64,000 nt of DNA from Gemmataceae bacterium (GCA_009691845.1 SIAJ01000019.1:1-64000); one strand, 5' to 3'; shown: positions 8,886 to 17,352, counted from the stretch's first letter. Program-made: numbers and translations. Notes: generated from the letters alone by a model not told the origin.

Positions 8886-8911
8886 TCAAGATACGTGTGG
8901 AGGTCGCCCGG

Positions 8912-9649
8912 TCATCGTCGGCTGAGTTCCTTCAGCCGGGTTTCCGCTTCTTGAACTCGAGTCGTGTTCGTGTCGTGGTTCATCACGGCCTTGTAGAGTT
9001 CCTTGGCCTTGTCAAACATCTTGAGATCGCGGTCGTAAATCTTCGCCGCCCGCAACCGGGCATCCGTTGCGGAGGCCTTGTTCCACTGGAACGATCGTTC
9101 GTAATAAGCAGCGGCCCGCTCGAATTGAGGCCGAGGCTTGTAGTGTTCGTAGATGTCGCCAAGACGGTAGGCCGTGTCTGCGATTTTGTCCGACTCCGGG
9201 TATTTCTCCAGGATGGCTTGCAGCAAGATCTCAGCCCGACGCTGGTTGTCAAGCAATTCGTCGCCGGTGCCGCGATCTTTGTAGTCGTTCGCTCGTCGAA
9301 ACAGCGTGTTCGCGTCGGCAATGTTCTGCTTGGGCTGCAACGTCGGCGGGGGGACGTCCTTGACATCGAGCCGATACGAATATTTCATCATCCGGTGGTA
9401 GGCCTTCAATTCCTCTTCCACCCACTTGGCCTTTTCAATCTCGTTGGTGGCAACGTAGTGCTGGCGAAGTTTGTCGAGCGATCCCCAGTAATCCTTGCGT
9501 GACTTGACGACCGATTCGACCAGTTCCACTTCTCCAGCTTTCTCGGCTGAGCCTTTCGGCGTGGGTGCGGGAGTCGTATCCGCGACCAAGGTCAGCGTCA
9601 GTCCCCCGACAGCGAATGCTCCCAGGGCGATGAACGATCGAATGAACAC
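8912..9649 (-). CDS. Exported tetratricopeptide-repeat protein (BamD/YbgF-like architecture)
   Basis: 245 residues with a signal peptide (MFIRSFIALGAFAVGGLTLT, cleavage near LVADT) and then helical hairpins. TPR-like units are visible: ADANTLFRRANDYKDRGTG, AEILLQAILEKYPESDKIAD, ERAAAYYERSFQWNKA and KAKELYKAVMNHDTNTTRVQ. The YPESDKIADTAYRLGDIYE stretch is the pattern of outer-membrane lipoprotein TPRs such as BamD and CpoB. There is no lipobox Cys, so it is predicted to be soluble in the periplasm. A scaffold role in envelope assembly is inference. It follows the PIN/TRAM gene by about 40 bases and may be the last gene of that operon, since the terminator lies just after it. Confidence 0.75.
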   Translation of the reverse strand: MFIRSFIALGAFAVGGLTLTLVADTTPAPTPKGSAEKAGEVELVESVVKSRKDYWGSLDKLRQHYVATNEIEKAKWVEEELKAYHRMMKYSYRLDVKDVPPPTLQPKQNIADANTLFRRANDYKDRGTGDELLDNQRRAEILLQAILEKYPESDKIADTAYRLGDIYEHYKPRPQFERAAAYYERSFQWNKASATDARLRAAKIYDRDLKMFDKAKELYKAVMNHDTNTTRVQEAETRLKELSRR

Positions 9650-9688
9650 TGCGAACCTCCATCATTTGTCGAAAGCCTTGGCCCGGGG

Positions 9689-10747
9689 CTAGCCCGCGGG
9701 ACGCTGCGCTTCCACGCGGCCGAAGATCATGCGTCCTGCCGGTGTCTGCAGAACACTCGTAACCGTAATCGGCACATCGATACCGACGTGCATTCGTCCT
9801 TGCTCGACGACCACCATCGTGCCATCTTCCAGGTAACCCACTCCCTGACCGGGCTGGTCACCCTGTTTGACGATTTTGATCGTCATGATTTCGCCGGGCA
9901 AGGCAACCGTCTTGAGCGAATTGGCTACTTCATTCAGGTTGATGACATCAATACCTTGCAACTGAGCGATCTTGTTCAAGTTGAAATCGTTGGTCACCAC
10001 ACGTCCACTGATCGACTTGGCGAACAGGACGAGTCGCTCATCGACGCGGATTTTCTCGCCTCCTTCGTTGACCTCTTGCACGTTCCCTTCGTGCATGATC
10101 AGTTCAATCTTCGAATTCGACTGGAGCCTTTTCAGCATGTCCAGCCCGCGTCGGCCTCGGTTTCGCTTGAGCTTGTCAGAGCTATCTGCAATCGCTTGCA
10201 GTTCCTGAAGCACGAAGCGGGTGACGATGAGCTTACAATCGATAATGCGAGTATCGCACAGGTCCGCGATCCGGCCATCAATAATCACGCTGGTATCGAG
10301 AACGAGTGGCTTGTTCCCCTTTACCTGTTTGGAAAATTCGACATAAGGGATAATGAAGCGAAATTCGTCCTTGGTCTGCAAAAGCGTTGAAATCGTTATG
10401 TAGCAACACACGACGGTCACGAAGACTCGGACAACCAGGACAACCGTGAGTGCTTTCTTGGGATCCAGCCAGGTGCCGAGGAATTGTTCGACGGCCAGCG
10501 AGAACAACCAGCCGAGTAGGAGCCCCAGCAGGAGGCCGAAGTAAAGAGCCGAGAGCGTGGTGATCTGCTTGTTACGCTCCCAGAGATCGGTGAACAGAAC
10601 GGTCCCGCCGATCGCTAGGATGATGAGGGACGCACGAACGCCAGGCCAGACGGTCTCTTCCGCCATATCGGAAAATGTGGCAAATGCCGCAATTGCGATC
10701 CCGAGCAAGATGATGACGAATAGCCCGCGTAGTAGCCACAAAAGCAT
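9689..10747 (-). CDS. Membrane-anchored PIN/TRAM domain nuclease (YacL-like)
   Basis: 352 residues from an ATG preceded by GGAGG; the 29-codon extension to 10834 lacks a comparable ribosome site. Four hydrophobic helices occupy residues about 1-130, as in Bacillus YacL. A PIN domain follows (about 145-270): KPLVLDTSVIIDGRIADL gives the first catalytic Asp, LQELQAIADSSDKLKRNRG the conserved Glu region, and RVVTNDFNLNKIAQLQGI the distal Asp. A C-terminal TRAM RNA-binding barrel (about 285-345) reads GEIMTIKIVKQGDQPGQGVG. The combination is that of integral-membrane PIN/TRAM proteins, presumed RNA-acting ribonucleases. It lies about 70 bases downstream of the dGTPase gene in the same direction. 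Confidence 0.88.
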   Translation of the reverse strand: MLLWLLRGLFVIILLGIAIAAFATFSDMAEETVWPGVRASLIILAIGGTVLFTDLWERNKQITTLSALYFGLLLGLLLGWLFSLAVEQFLGTWLDPKKALTVVLVVRVFVTVVCCYITISTLLQTKDEFRFIIPYVEFSKQVKGNKPLVLDTSVIIDGRIADLCDTRIIDCKLIVTRFVLQELQAIADSSDKLKRNRGRRGLDMLKRLQSNSKIELIMHEGNVQEVNEGGEKIRVDERLVLFAKSISGRVVTNDFNLNKIAQLQGIDVINLNEVANSLKTVALPGEIMTIKIVKQGDQPGQGVGYLEDGTMVVVEQGRMHVGIDVPITVTSVLQTPAGRMIFGRVEAQRPAG

Positions 10748-10820
10748 AGGAGAGCCTCCGAGTAGGACGGAATGAAAGGGCTGCCTGGATGTGGCAGCGG
10801 GGGGGGAAGCTAAATCTATG

Positions 10821-12011
10821 TTACAGGTCGCCATCCGGGTGGAACAGTCGCAGATGTTCCTCGCGAGCGTAACGATCGGTCATGCCAGCCAGATAATCGG
10901 CCACGACGCGTTGTAACGATGCCTCACGCGGGACCGCGCTAGCCCGTACCCGCCTTTGAACCGACGCGGGAGCCTGGGACCAACGAGCGAAATGTCGATC
11001 GGGCAGCAATTCGGGGCGTGCCACGCATTCGCCGAATAAATCGCGCAAGATGGCTCTTCCCTTGTTCGCCATCCGAAGTACGCGTTGATGCCGATAGACT
11101 TGTTCGTAGAGAAAGCGCTCCAGGCCGCACTTGAGCGCAATCACCTCCGGTCCGAAGCCCACGAGCGGCATCGTACAAGCCCGCACATCGGCCAGGCTTT
11201 CAATCCGGCAATCGATCAGCCGACGCTCCGTTTCCGCGATCAGGTCGTTGACTTGCCAGGCGATCAGTTCGCGAACGACGGCCGTGCGGAAGGCGTCCCC
11301 ACTGAGTGCCGGGTAGCGTGCGCGGATCGGGCCAGCCGTCCGTCGCCAGAGTTCGACTTCGTCAATCTGCTCCAGCGCGATCAGCCCAATTCCAAGTGCA
11401 TCGTCCGTGTCGTGGGTGTCGTACGCCAGGCTGTCGCAAGCATCGACGAGTTGGGCTTCCAGAAATGGCGCCCCGACTTCCAACAGCGACTTGTGCTCTC
11501 GAAGCTCGCGGGCTTTGCTGTGGTGAACGAATGCTTCACGGAGTTCCCACGACAGATTCAAGCCGGGGAATTCCGGGTAGCGTTCTTCAAGCACGTCCAC
11601 CCGACGAAGCCCGTAGAGGTTGTGGTCGAAACCACCGTGCCCCTGCATGCACTCGGCCAGGGCTTGCTCACCCGCGTGCCCGAATGGCGGATGCCCCAAA
11701 TCGTGTGACAGGGCAATGGCTTCCGCGAGATCTTCGTTCAGTCGCAAGCGTCGAGCGATCGTGCGGCTGATCTGAGCGACTTCGAGAGTGTGCGTGAGGC
11801 GCGTGCGATGGTGATCGTTGATCTGGCCGACGAGGACTTGCGTCTTACCCATCAGCCGGCGAAAGGCTGTACAGTGGACTACCCGTTCGCGATCGCGCTG
11901 AAAAATCGTGCGAAAGGCATGTGGTGGTTCGGGATACTGTCGTCCCCGGCTATCGCGGCCGCGAAAAGCGAACGGTGCCAGCCAGGAATCCTCGAATTGG
12001 TTCCAATCCAT
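10821..12011 (-). CDS. dgt: Deoxyguanosinetriphosphate triphosphohydrolase-like HD protein
   Basis: 396 residues from the ATG at 12011; the open frame upstream of it is antisense to the HIT gene. This is a dGTPase-type HD enzyme: RTRLTHTLEVAQISRTIA supplies the first metal His, AIALSHDLGHPPFGHAGE is the HD motif with its characteristic PPFGHxGE extension, and VDACDSLAYDTHDTDDAL carries the distal metal Asp. The family hydrolyses dNTPs, classically dGTP, to the nucleoside plus triphosphate and so lowers dNTP pools. The length fits the shorter bacterial class rather than the roughly 500-residue E. coli Dgt. It begins 7 bases after the HIT stop and shares its direction, so co-transcription is very likely. 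Confidence 0.9.
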   Translation of the reverse strand: MDWNQFEDSWLAPFAFRGRDSRGRQYPEPPHAFRTIFQRDRERVVHCTAFRRLMGKTQVLVGQINDHHRTRLTHTLEVAQISRTIARRLRLNEDLAEAIALSHDLGHPPFGHAGEQALAECMQGHGGFDHNLYGLRRVDVLEERYPEFPGLNLSWELREAFVHHSKARELREHKSLLEVGAPFLEAQLVDACDSLAYDTHDTDDALGIGLIALEQIDEVELWRRTAGPIRARYPALSGDAFRTAVVRELIAWQVNDLIAETERRLIDCRIESLADVRACTMPLVGFGPEVIALKCGLERFLYEQVYRHQRVLRMANKGRAILRDLFGECVARPELLPDRHFARWSQAPASVQRRVRASAVPREASLQRVVADYLAGMTDRYAREEHLRLFHPDGDL

Positions 12012-12018
12012 CGCGAGG

Positions 12019-12513
12019 TCACTCCCGAGCAAGGGCGGCCGAGAGGAGGTCGTACAGTGCATCCAGCGATTGTGAAATGACACGGACGTCGCCGAATACA
12101 GGCATGAAATTCGTGTCGCCATTCCAACGCGGCACAATGTGCCAGTGCAAATGACCGGGCAAGCCGGCACCGGCCACTTTACCCAAATTCAGTCCCACAT
12201 TGAAACCGTCGGGCCGCATGGTTTGTTCCATCAGCCGCATCATCCGGACCAAACCATTCTGTAAGTCCAGGCTTTCCTCAGCAGTCAATTCATCGAGCCG
12301 ACCCTTGTGGGCTTTGGGGGCCACGAGCAGATGGCCGTTGTTGTACGGAAACTTGTTCAAGAGCACGGTACTGAGCGGCGTGCGCTGCAAGAGGAGGTTC
12401 GCACGATCGTCCGACGCGTTCTGGCCGCGACAGATGAAGCACTCGTCGCCAGCCTCGGGTGGAGTTTCTTTCGCAACGTAGGCGAATCGCCAGGGAGCCC
12501 AGAGTTGGTCCAT
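12019..12513 (-). CDS. HIT family nucleotide hydrolase/phosphorylase
   Basis: 164 residues from the ATG at 12513, opening MDQLWAPWRFAYV. The histidine triad is intact as GLPGHLHWHIVPRWNGD near residue 120, and the substrate-binding region NKFPYNNGHLLVAP sits near 60. An ECFIC pair near the N-terminus fits the zinc-containing Ap4A-phosphorylase-like branch of HIT proteins (W-APWR-Y opening). Likely substrates are diadenosine polyphosphates or nucleoside phosphoramidates. The gene starts 4 bases after the universal-stress-protein stop and ends 7 bases before the dGTPase start, in a tight three-gene unit. Confidence 0.9.
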   Translation of the reverse strand: MDQLWAPWRFAYVAKETPPEAGDECFICRGQNASDDRANLLLQRTPLSTVLLNKFPYNNGHLLVAPKAHKGRLDELTAEESLDLQNGLVRMMRLMEQTMRPDGFNVGLNLGKVAGAGLPGHLHWHIVPRWNGDTNFMPVFGDVRVISQSLDALYDLLSAALARE

Positions 12514-12517
12514 CGGC

Positions 12518-12958
12518 TCAGCCCTTGGCCAGATGGGCTTCGTCTGCTTGCTCAGCCCGTGCGAACGCACGTGGCAATTTCACTACCAGCACGGAGCAGG
12601 GAGCTTCACGCAGAATCTTCTCGGCTACACTTCCCATGAGCTGGCGTTCAATGCCGGTTCGGCCGTGTGTGCCCATGACGATCAGATCGAAACCGGCATC
12701 GCGGGCGTAGCTGACGATCTCGGTGGCTGGGTCCCCTTCAAGAAGTACGTGCTTCACGGGAATCGCGGGATTCGCGGGGCGAATTTGGGTCAGTTGGCCA
12801 CGCCAGAAATCGTGGTCCGAATTGGGCTCGGGTTGAGCCACATAGACAACCGTGAGAGTTGCTCGATGCGACTCCGCGAGTGCAACCGCGTGCAGATACG
12901 CCTGATTTGAGTACGAAGAGAAATCCGTCGGGTAGAGAATCGTTGGTGTGCGTAACAT
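12518..12958 (-). CDS. Universal stress protein (UspA family)
   Basis: 146 residues from the ATG at 12958, beginning MLRTPTILYPTDFSSYSNQA, the usual first strand of Usp domains (a frame extension to 12982 adds only eight residues). The ATP-binding signature is complete: DLIVMGTHGRTGIERQLMGS followed by VAEKILREAPCSVLVVK, i.e. G-2x-G-9x-G(S). This puts it in the ATP-binding UspFG/MJ0577-type group rather than the non-binding UspA group. It heads an operon with HIT and dGTPase genes, so a link between stress or energy state and nucleotide turnover is plausible but inferred. Confidence 0.9.
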   Translation of the reverse strand: MLRTPTILYPTDFSSYSNQAYLHAVALAESHRATLTVVYVAQPEPNSDHDFWRGQLTQIRPANPAIPVKHVLLEGDPATEIVSYARDAGFDLIVMGTHGRTGIERQLMGSVAEKILREAPCSVLVVKLPRAFARAEQADEAHLAKG

Positions 12959-13080
12959 GCCTGGCTCCTCCCGCCGGGCCACGGAATAGAACAGTTGTTA
13001 GTCTAGGCGAAAACGGGAAATGGGCCAAGACACGAGAGGTCGCCAATCGATTCACCGCCTCGTCCCGTGTGCTTTCTCCC

Positions 13081-13527
13081 TCATTTCTTTTTGTGAACCA
13101 GGGTAAAGTCGAAAGTTCCGCCACCCACGGGCACGTTTGCGGTCTGCTTGGTCGAGGTCATGCTGCTCGTGGAATCGGGCAGGCTTTCCTTGGCAGGGGA
13201 CATCATCGGGGGCGTCTTGTCGTCGGCCGGTATTTCCGTGCCGTCGGGCATCAAACGCTTACTGATTACCACCCGATATTCTCCCGGTGGAATTCCCTTC
13301 TCGTTAGTTCGGCTTCCCGCGATCGTGTACTTGCCCGAGACATCGGTTTTGCCGACTCCGCCGAAGCCTGGCGTACCGTCTTTTGGAATAAACGTGACCG
13401 CCGCATTCACCAAGGGCTGATCGTTAAGAGTGATCGTTCCGGACACGGCCACCAAAGACGGGTCCGATGGCTTGTCGCAACCCAGAATCGTGAACGACAC
13501 GAGTAGCAAGAGTGGGCGAATGCTCAC
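13081..13527 (-). CDS. Small lipoprotein with carboxypeptidase-regulatory-like fold
   Basis: 148 residues from a GTG at 13527. SIRPLLLLVSFTILGC is a lipoprotein signal peptide with the lipid-modified Cys near residue 17. The rest has the all-beta pattern of carboxypeptidase-regulatory/transthyretin-like domains: VSGTITLNDQPLVNAAVTFI, then GKTDVSGKYTIAGS and IPPGEYRVVISKR. In planctomycetes such proteins commonly follow DUF1559 genes. Here the GTG overlaps the TGA of the upstream DUF1559 gene by four bases (GTGA), which fixes the start and implies translational coupling. It is presumably anchored in a membrane near the pseudopilin. Function unknown. Confidence 0.78.
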   Translation of the reverse strand: MSIRPLLLLVSFTILGCDKPSDPSLVAVSGTITLNDQPLVNAAVTFIPKDGTPGFGGVGKTDVSGKYTIAGSRTNEKGIPPGEYRVVISKRLMPDGTEIPADDKTPPMMSPAKESLPDSTSSMTSTKQTANVPVGGGTFDFTLVHKKK

Positions 13528-14531
13528 GGCACCTCCACGACATTGCCATCGGCCATGGCCGAGAGTCGACTTAAAGTGGTCAGATCGGTCGTTTCTTTCA
13601 AGCCGCGAACCGAGCCATCGGCAAACGCGAATTGGACAACGCCTGTATGCAGGCTGCCGGCATAGGCCCAACTCTCGAGCACGCCGCGACGCCGTTGAGG
13701 GACCGCTCCCCAATTGTTACTCCACTTATTCAAGCCACTGCCCCAGATCGTCGGATCAATACCGATCTGGACCCAGGCCCGGTAGCCCCACGGAGTGCAT
13801 TGGCCGTTCGTCCAGGCAACGCCGTCCGAGTTGGTTGTTGTCTGTTCGCCAATGGCCAGGGTGTTACTGGTGCCATCAAGAATATCCGTCAGGCGTGTGG
13901 CACTGTTTTCGCCGAAAACGCGTCTCTGATCTGCCGGTGTAATCGTGTTACAGGCATTGCAATAGAAGTCGTACTCCGAAACGATGAAGTCGTAGTTCGT
14001 CTTCATGCCATTGCCGCCGGCTGTTCCGTAGGCCCCGCCGCTGCCGAGTTGCAGATTGCGATTCCAGTCCGAAGGGCAGCGGAAGGCGGCAACCAGTTGC
14101 GAAAGTGCATTCGCGTTGACGGCCGGGTTCCCTTGAACCGTTCCCGAAGTATTTCCGATGTAACTGCAGCAGTAACCTGTGTTCTGTGGGCTCGACGCCT
14201 GGTTCAGATCGATCGAACGGTAGAGGTTGGCCTGTTCCAGATGCGGCAGCAGCAGCACGAGGCCATTGAGGTTGTAGACCTTGGAGTCGCCCGTGTTGTA
14301 GGTGTTGATGCACCAGCCGTAGCCCCGGCCTGCGGGCGGCAGCACGTTGTTGGCACTTTCGTAGTTGTGGCAAGCCAAGGCAATTTGCTTCAGCTTGTTC
14401 GAGCACGACATTCGATTGGCAGCCTCACGGACCTTTTGCACGGCCGGGAGCAAGAGGCCAATCAGGATCGCGATGATGGCAATCACCACGAGAAGTTCAA
14501 TGAGTGTGAAAGCCGCACGACGCAAGATCAT
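13524..14531 (-). CDS. DUF1559 protein with type IV pilin-like N-terminus
   Basis: 335 residues from an ATG at 14531 preceded by GGAGG. The N-terminus RRAAFTLIELLVVIAIIAIL is a textbook prepilin cleavage/methylation motif (cut before Phe, Glu at +5), continuing as LLPAVQKVREAANRMSCSN. The C-terminal half is the DUF1559 (SBP_bac_10-like) domain ending in HTGVVQFAFADGSVRGL, a family hallmark. Cysteines in CNACNTITP and GYCCSY may pair in disulfides. Planctomycete genomes hold dozens of these pseudopilin-like proteins. Their use in a type II/IV-like secretion or pilus machine is unproven. It overlaps the following lipoprotein gene. A second member is at 49051-50085. Confidence 0.9.
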   Translation of the reverse strand: MILRRAAFTLIELLVVIAIIAILIGLLLPAVQKVREAANRMSCSNKLKQIALACHNYESANNVLPPAGRGYGWCINTYNTGDSKVYNLNGLVLLLPHLEQANLYRSIDLNQASSPQNTGYCCSYIGNTSGTVQGNPAVNANALSQLVAAFRCPSDWNRNLQLGSGGAYGTAGGNGMKTNYDFIVSEYDFYCNACNTITPADQRRVFGENSATRLTDILDGTSNTLAIGEQTTTNSDGVAWTNGQCTPWGYRAWVQIGIDPTIWGSGLNKWSNNWGAVPQRRRGVLESWAYAGSLHTGVVQFAFADGSVRGLKETTDLTTLSRLSAMADGNVVEVP

Positions 14532-14968
14532 GAATACCTCCAAGAGAAGGGGAGAGGAGGAACGATAACGGCCTGTGGCAGGCAGGAGAGTACAGGCAGG
14601 CCTACCCCACCCTTTGTATCGCTTCCCGGTGTGGAAAAGCAACACGAAACCGACCCGGTGGGGACGGACCTCCGTTCTGTCCATTTAATTTCAGGCGACT
14701 CCTCGGGTAGGGAACGGACAGACCGGAGGTCCGTCCCCACGCAACCATTGGGAAGATGGTTGGTTTTCTACCGAGCAGTTCGCAACGCATGGAGGACGCG
14801 TTCGACAAGCATCGTTTCTTTCGTCGGGCGCGTGAGGACTGACGCTCCGCTCTTCGACCTGCGGTCCTTTCTCGGCATCAAGATAAGATAGCCGCTGATG
14901 GACCGGGTTCGTTGGGGCGGAAGAGCACGTGCGACTCGCTGAGGCGAGGGTGCCGGGCATGAGGGTTC
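14532..14968. other. Gene-poor interval with an inverted repeat at 14660-14738
   Basis: Between the divergent DUF1559 and APH genes. The only structure I can support is an inverted repeat: GGGGACGGACCTCCGTTCTG at 14660 and its near-complement ending CCGGAGGTCCGTCCCC at 14738, about 33 bases apart. Translations across it read GTDLRSV and RRSVPT, text often seen in spurious planctomycete ORFs, so this is a dispersed non-coding repeat. Nothing else recognised. Confidence 0.55.
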
Positions 14969-16000
14969 ATGGGTGCCAACTCGCTGAACATCGAGGACCC
15001 GGTATCGTTACGGCGATATCTAACCTCGGCGCACATGCTGGTGAACGACGAGCCGATTACGATGGCCGTGCTGCCGGGTGGAGTGTCTGGCCGGACGGTG
15101 TTCGTGCAATGGCCGGACGGTCGGGCTCGAGTGTTCAAGCAAGCGTTACCCAAACTGCGTGTCGCGGTCGATTGGTTTAGTGACCCATCTCGGATTCACC
15201 GTGAAGCCCTTGGACTTCGCTGGTTGGCCAAGCTCGCACCACCCGGCACGGTCCCCGGCCTGTCTTTCGTAGATGCCGACGAACATGTACTGGGAATGGA
15301 CGCGGTGTCCCGACCGCATGAAAACTGGAAGACCATGCTCCTTGCAGGGAAGCTGGAAGACGACCACGTTCGCCAGTTTGGCCGATGGCTCGGCACGGTC
15401 CATCGCCACTCCTGGCAGCAAGGGGACGAGTTAGCTTCTGCGTTCGATAACCGGTCCTTCTTCGAGTCTCTCCGCGTCGAGCCCTATTATCAATACACCG
15501 CAACGCGTGTTCCAGACGCGGCAGCGTTTCTTGGCGAACTGATTGTCGATACTCGATCCCGCCGTCAGGCACTGGTTCATGGCGACTTCAGCCCGAAGAA
15601 CGTCCTCGTCCATTCCGGCCGTTTGGTGCTCCTCGACCTCGAGGTCATTCACTGGGGAGACCCGGCGTTTGACGTGGGGTTCGGTCTGACCCACTTCCTT
15701 AGCAAAGCGCACCACGTTCGCGAGCGCAGGGCGGACTTCGGTCGAGCCGCCTCGAATTTTTTCGGGGAGTATGTTGAATCGCTCGGGGATGTATCGTGGG
15801 CGGGCAGCGTGGAGCCGTTCGCAGTCCGGCATACACTGGGGTGTTTATTGGCCCGCACTGAAGGTCGATCACCACTGGAATATCTCGACCCAGCGGCACG
15901 CGAACGGCAACGCGACGCAGTTCTTGCCTTGCTCCTTGGACTGCCCGTTCGAGTGGATGATCTGATCAATGAGTTCATTGCACGCCTGGAGCCTCGATGA
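14969..16000 (+). CDS. Aminoglycoside-phosphotransferase (APH)-fold small-molecule kinase
   Basis: 343 residues. The kinase-like core shows the Brenner motif as QALVHGDFSPKNVLVHSG (catalytic Asp near 208, metal Asn near 213) and the DFG equivalent as LLDLEVIHWGDPAFDVGF. An N-lobe with VFVQWPDGRARVFKQAL supplies the likely ATP Lys. Such enzymes phosphorylate hydroxyls on small molecules: homoserine, choline, methylthioribose, fructosamine or antibiotics. The substrate cannot be inferred from the motifs. Its stop overlaps the start of the enolase-like gene (ATGA at 15997-16000), so the two are translationally coupled and probably act in one pathway. The pair appears more GC-rich at third positions than neighbouring genes, by eye. 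Confidence 0.82.
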   Translation: MGANSLNIEDPVSLRRYLTSAHMLVNDEPITMAVLPGGVSGRTVFVQWPDGRARVFKQALPKLRVAVDWFSDPSRIHREALGLRWLAKLAPPGTVPGLSFVDADEHVLGMDAVSRPHENWKTMLLAGKLEDDHVRQFGRWLGTVHRHSWQQGDELASAFDNRSFFESLRVEPYYQYTATRVPDAAAFLGELIVDTRSRRQALVHGDFSPKNVLVHSGRLVLLDLEVIHWGDPAFDVGFGLTHFLSKAHHVRERRADFGRAASNFFGEYVESLGDVSWAGSVEPFAVRHTLGCLLARTEGRSPLEYLDPAARERQRDAVLALLLGLPVRVDDLINEFIARLEPR

Positions 16001-17262
16001 TTCAGCGATTGACCGCCCGCGAAATTCTCGACAGCCGTGGCCGGCCGACGGTCGAGGCTTCGTGCCTGCTGACTAGCGGGGCGATTGGAACGGCGTCGGT
16101 TCCCTCGGGGGCTTCTACCGGAACCGCCGAGGCCATGGAGTTACGCGATGGCGATGCCAGCCGTTACGGCGGGCTAGGATGCCTCCGGGCTGTCGGCAAC
16201 GTTGTTGGCCCGATCGCTCAGGCGATTTGCGGGCGACCGTTCGAGACCCAGGCCGACTTGGATGCCGAGCTAATTGCGCTGGACGGCACGCTGAACAAAG
16301 CACGGCTAGGAGCGAATGCGATTCTGGCCGTGTCCCTCGCGTTCGCGCGGGCTAGGGCGGCGGAGCGTGGCTTGCCACTGTACCGCCATCTGGCTCTTGA
16401 ACTCGGTGTCCCGGTTCGAACACTGCCACGGCTTACGATCAATCTGTTTAGCGGCGGCAAGCACGCCGGCGGGCAGGTGTGCATTCAAGACGTGCTCATT
16501 GTCCCGACTGCACGGACGATCGACGAGGGGCTGGCCACGGCGTTTGCGGTCTACCAAGCCGCGGTCGCACTTACCCGGCGAAAGTACGCGGCCCGGGCTC
16601 TGACTGCGGACGAGGGCGGGCTGGCACCTCCGTTCTCGACCACGGAGGCGATGTTGGAAGACGCCGTCGAGGCCATCACCGCTGCCGGGCTTCAGCCAGG
16701 CCGGGACGTGGCCCTGGCGGTGGATGTTGCGTCGACCCATTTCTATGCGGATGGCCGCTACGCACTGGATGGCCAGGCGTTGGACAGCCAAGGGATGATT
16801 CGTGTGCTGGCCGAGTGGTGTAGGAGGTATCCGATCGTGAGCCTGGAGGACGGCCTGGCCGAGGAGGACTGGGAACACTGGCCTTGGCTACGGGACGCAC
16901 TTGGCCCCGGCGTGCTCGTGGTCGGGGACGATCTCCTTTGTACCAATACCGCCCGAGTTCGCCGGGCGGCTGCGGCAGGTGCAGCGACAGGGCTGCTTCT
17001 GAAGGTGAACCAGGTAGGCTCGCTGACCGAAGCCGCCGATGCCTACCGGGCGGCGCGAGAGGCAGGTTGGCAAGTGACCGTGAGCGCTCGGAGCGGCGAG
17101 ACGGAGGACAGCTGGCTCGCGGACCTGTCCGTCGGCTGGGGCGGGGACCAGATCAAGGTCGGGTCGATCACTCACTCCGAACGATTGGCGAAGTACAACC
17201 GATTGCTTGCCATCGAGAAAGAGACCGGGCTGCCCGTGGTCGCCTGGCCGGGCCGTAGGTGA
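15997..17262 (+). CDS. Divergent enolase paralogue
   Basis: 421 residues, close to the usual 430. Most active-site elements are recognisable: SGASTGTAEAMELRDGD loop, His156 in SGGKHAGG, Glu206 in TADEGGLAPP, metal ligands Asp243, Glu284 (VSLEDGLAEEDW) and Asp311 (VGDDLLCTN), Lys336 (LLLKVNQVGSLTEA) and Lys387 (QIKVGS). Two positions break the pattern. The almost universal SHRSGETED is SARSGETED, replacing the His equivalent to yeast His373 with Ala364. The MQE segment is IQD, so the Glu equivalent to yeast Glu168 is Asp165. The binding site is otherwise intact, so the protein may be a slower housekeeping enolase or may act on a related 2-phospho- or phosphono-substrate. Coupling to an APH kinase favours a specialised role. 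Enolase-like CPEP synthase of phosphinate biosynthesis is a precedent, but no other gene of that pathway is here. Confidence 0.85.
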   Translation: MIQRLTAREILDSRGRPTVEASCLLTSGAIGTASVPSGASTGTAEAMELRDGDASRYGGLGCLRAVGNVVGPIAQAICGRPFETQADLDAELIALDGTLNKARLGANAILAVSLAFARARAAERGLPLYRHLALELGVPVRTLPRLTINLFSGGKHAGGQVCIQDVLIVPTARTIDEGLATAFAVYQAAVALTRRKYAARALTADEGGLAPPFSTTEAMLEDAVEAITAAGLQPGRDVALAVDVASTHFYADGRYALDGQALDSQGMIRVLAEWCRRYPIVSLEDGLAEEDWEHWPWLRDALGPGVLVVGDDLLCTNTARVRRAAAAGAATGLLLKVNQVGSLTEAADAYRAAREAGWQVTVSARSGETEDSWLADLSVGWGGDQIKVGSITHSERLAKYNRLLAIEKETGLPVVAWPGRR

Positions 17263-17352
17263 ATGCTCCCGTCGGAATCACCTCGCCATTTCTAGGCCTC
17301 TTCGTGTAAACTGATGAATGTATCTCCCTGCCTTGTTAGGATCACACCACGC

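Noticed and set aside
13632-14891. 419-codon plus-strand frame opposite the first DUF1559 gene
   Set aside because: Shadow of the pseudopilin gene that also runs through the GTDLRSV-type repeat.
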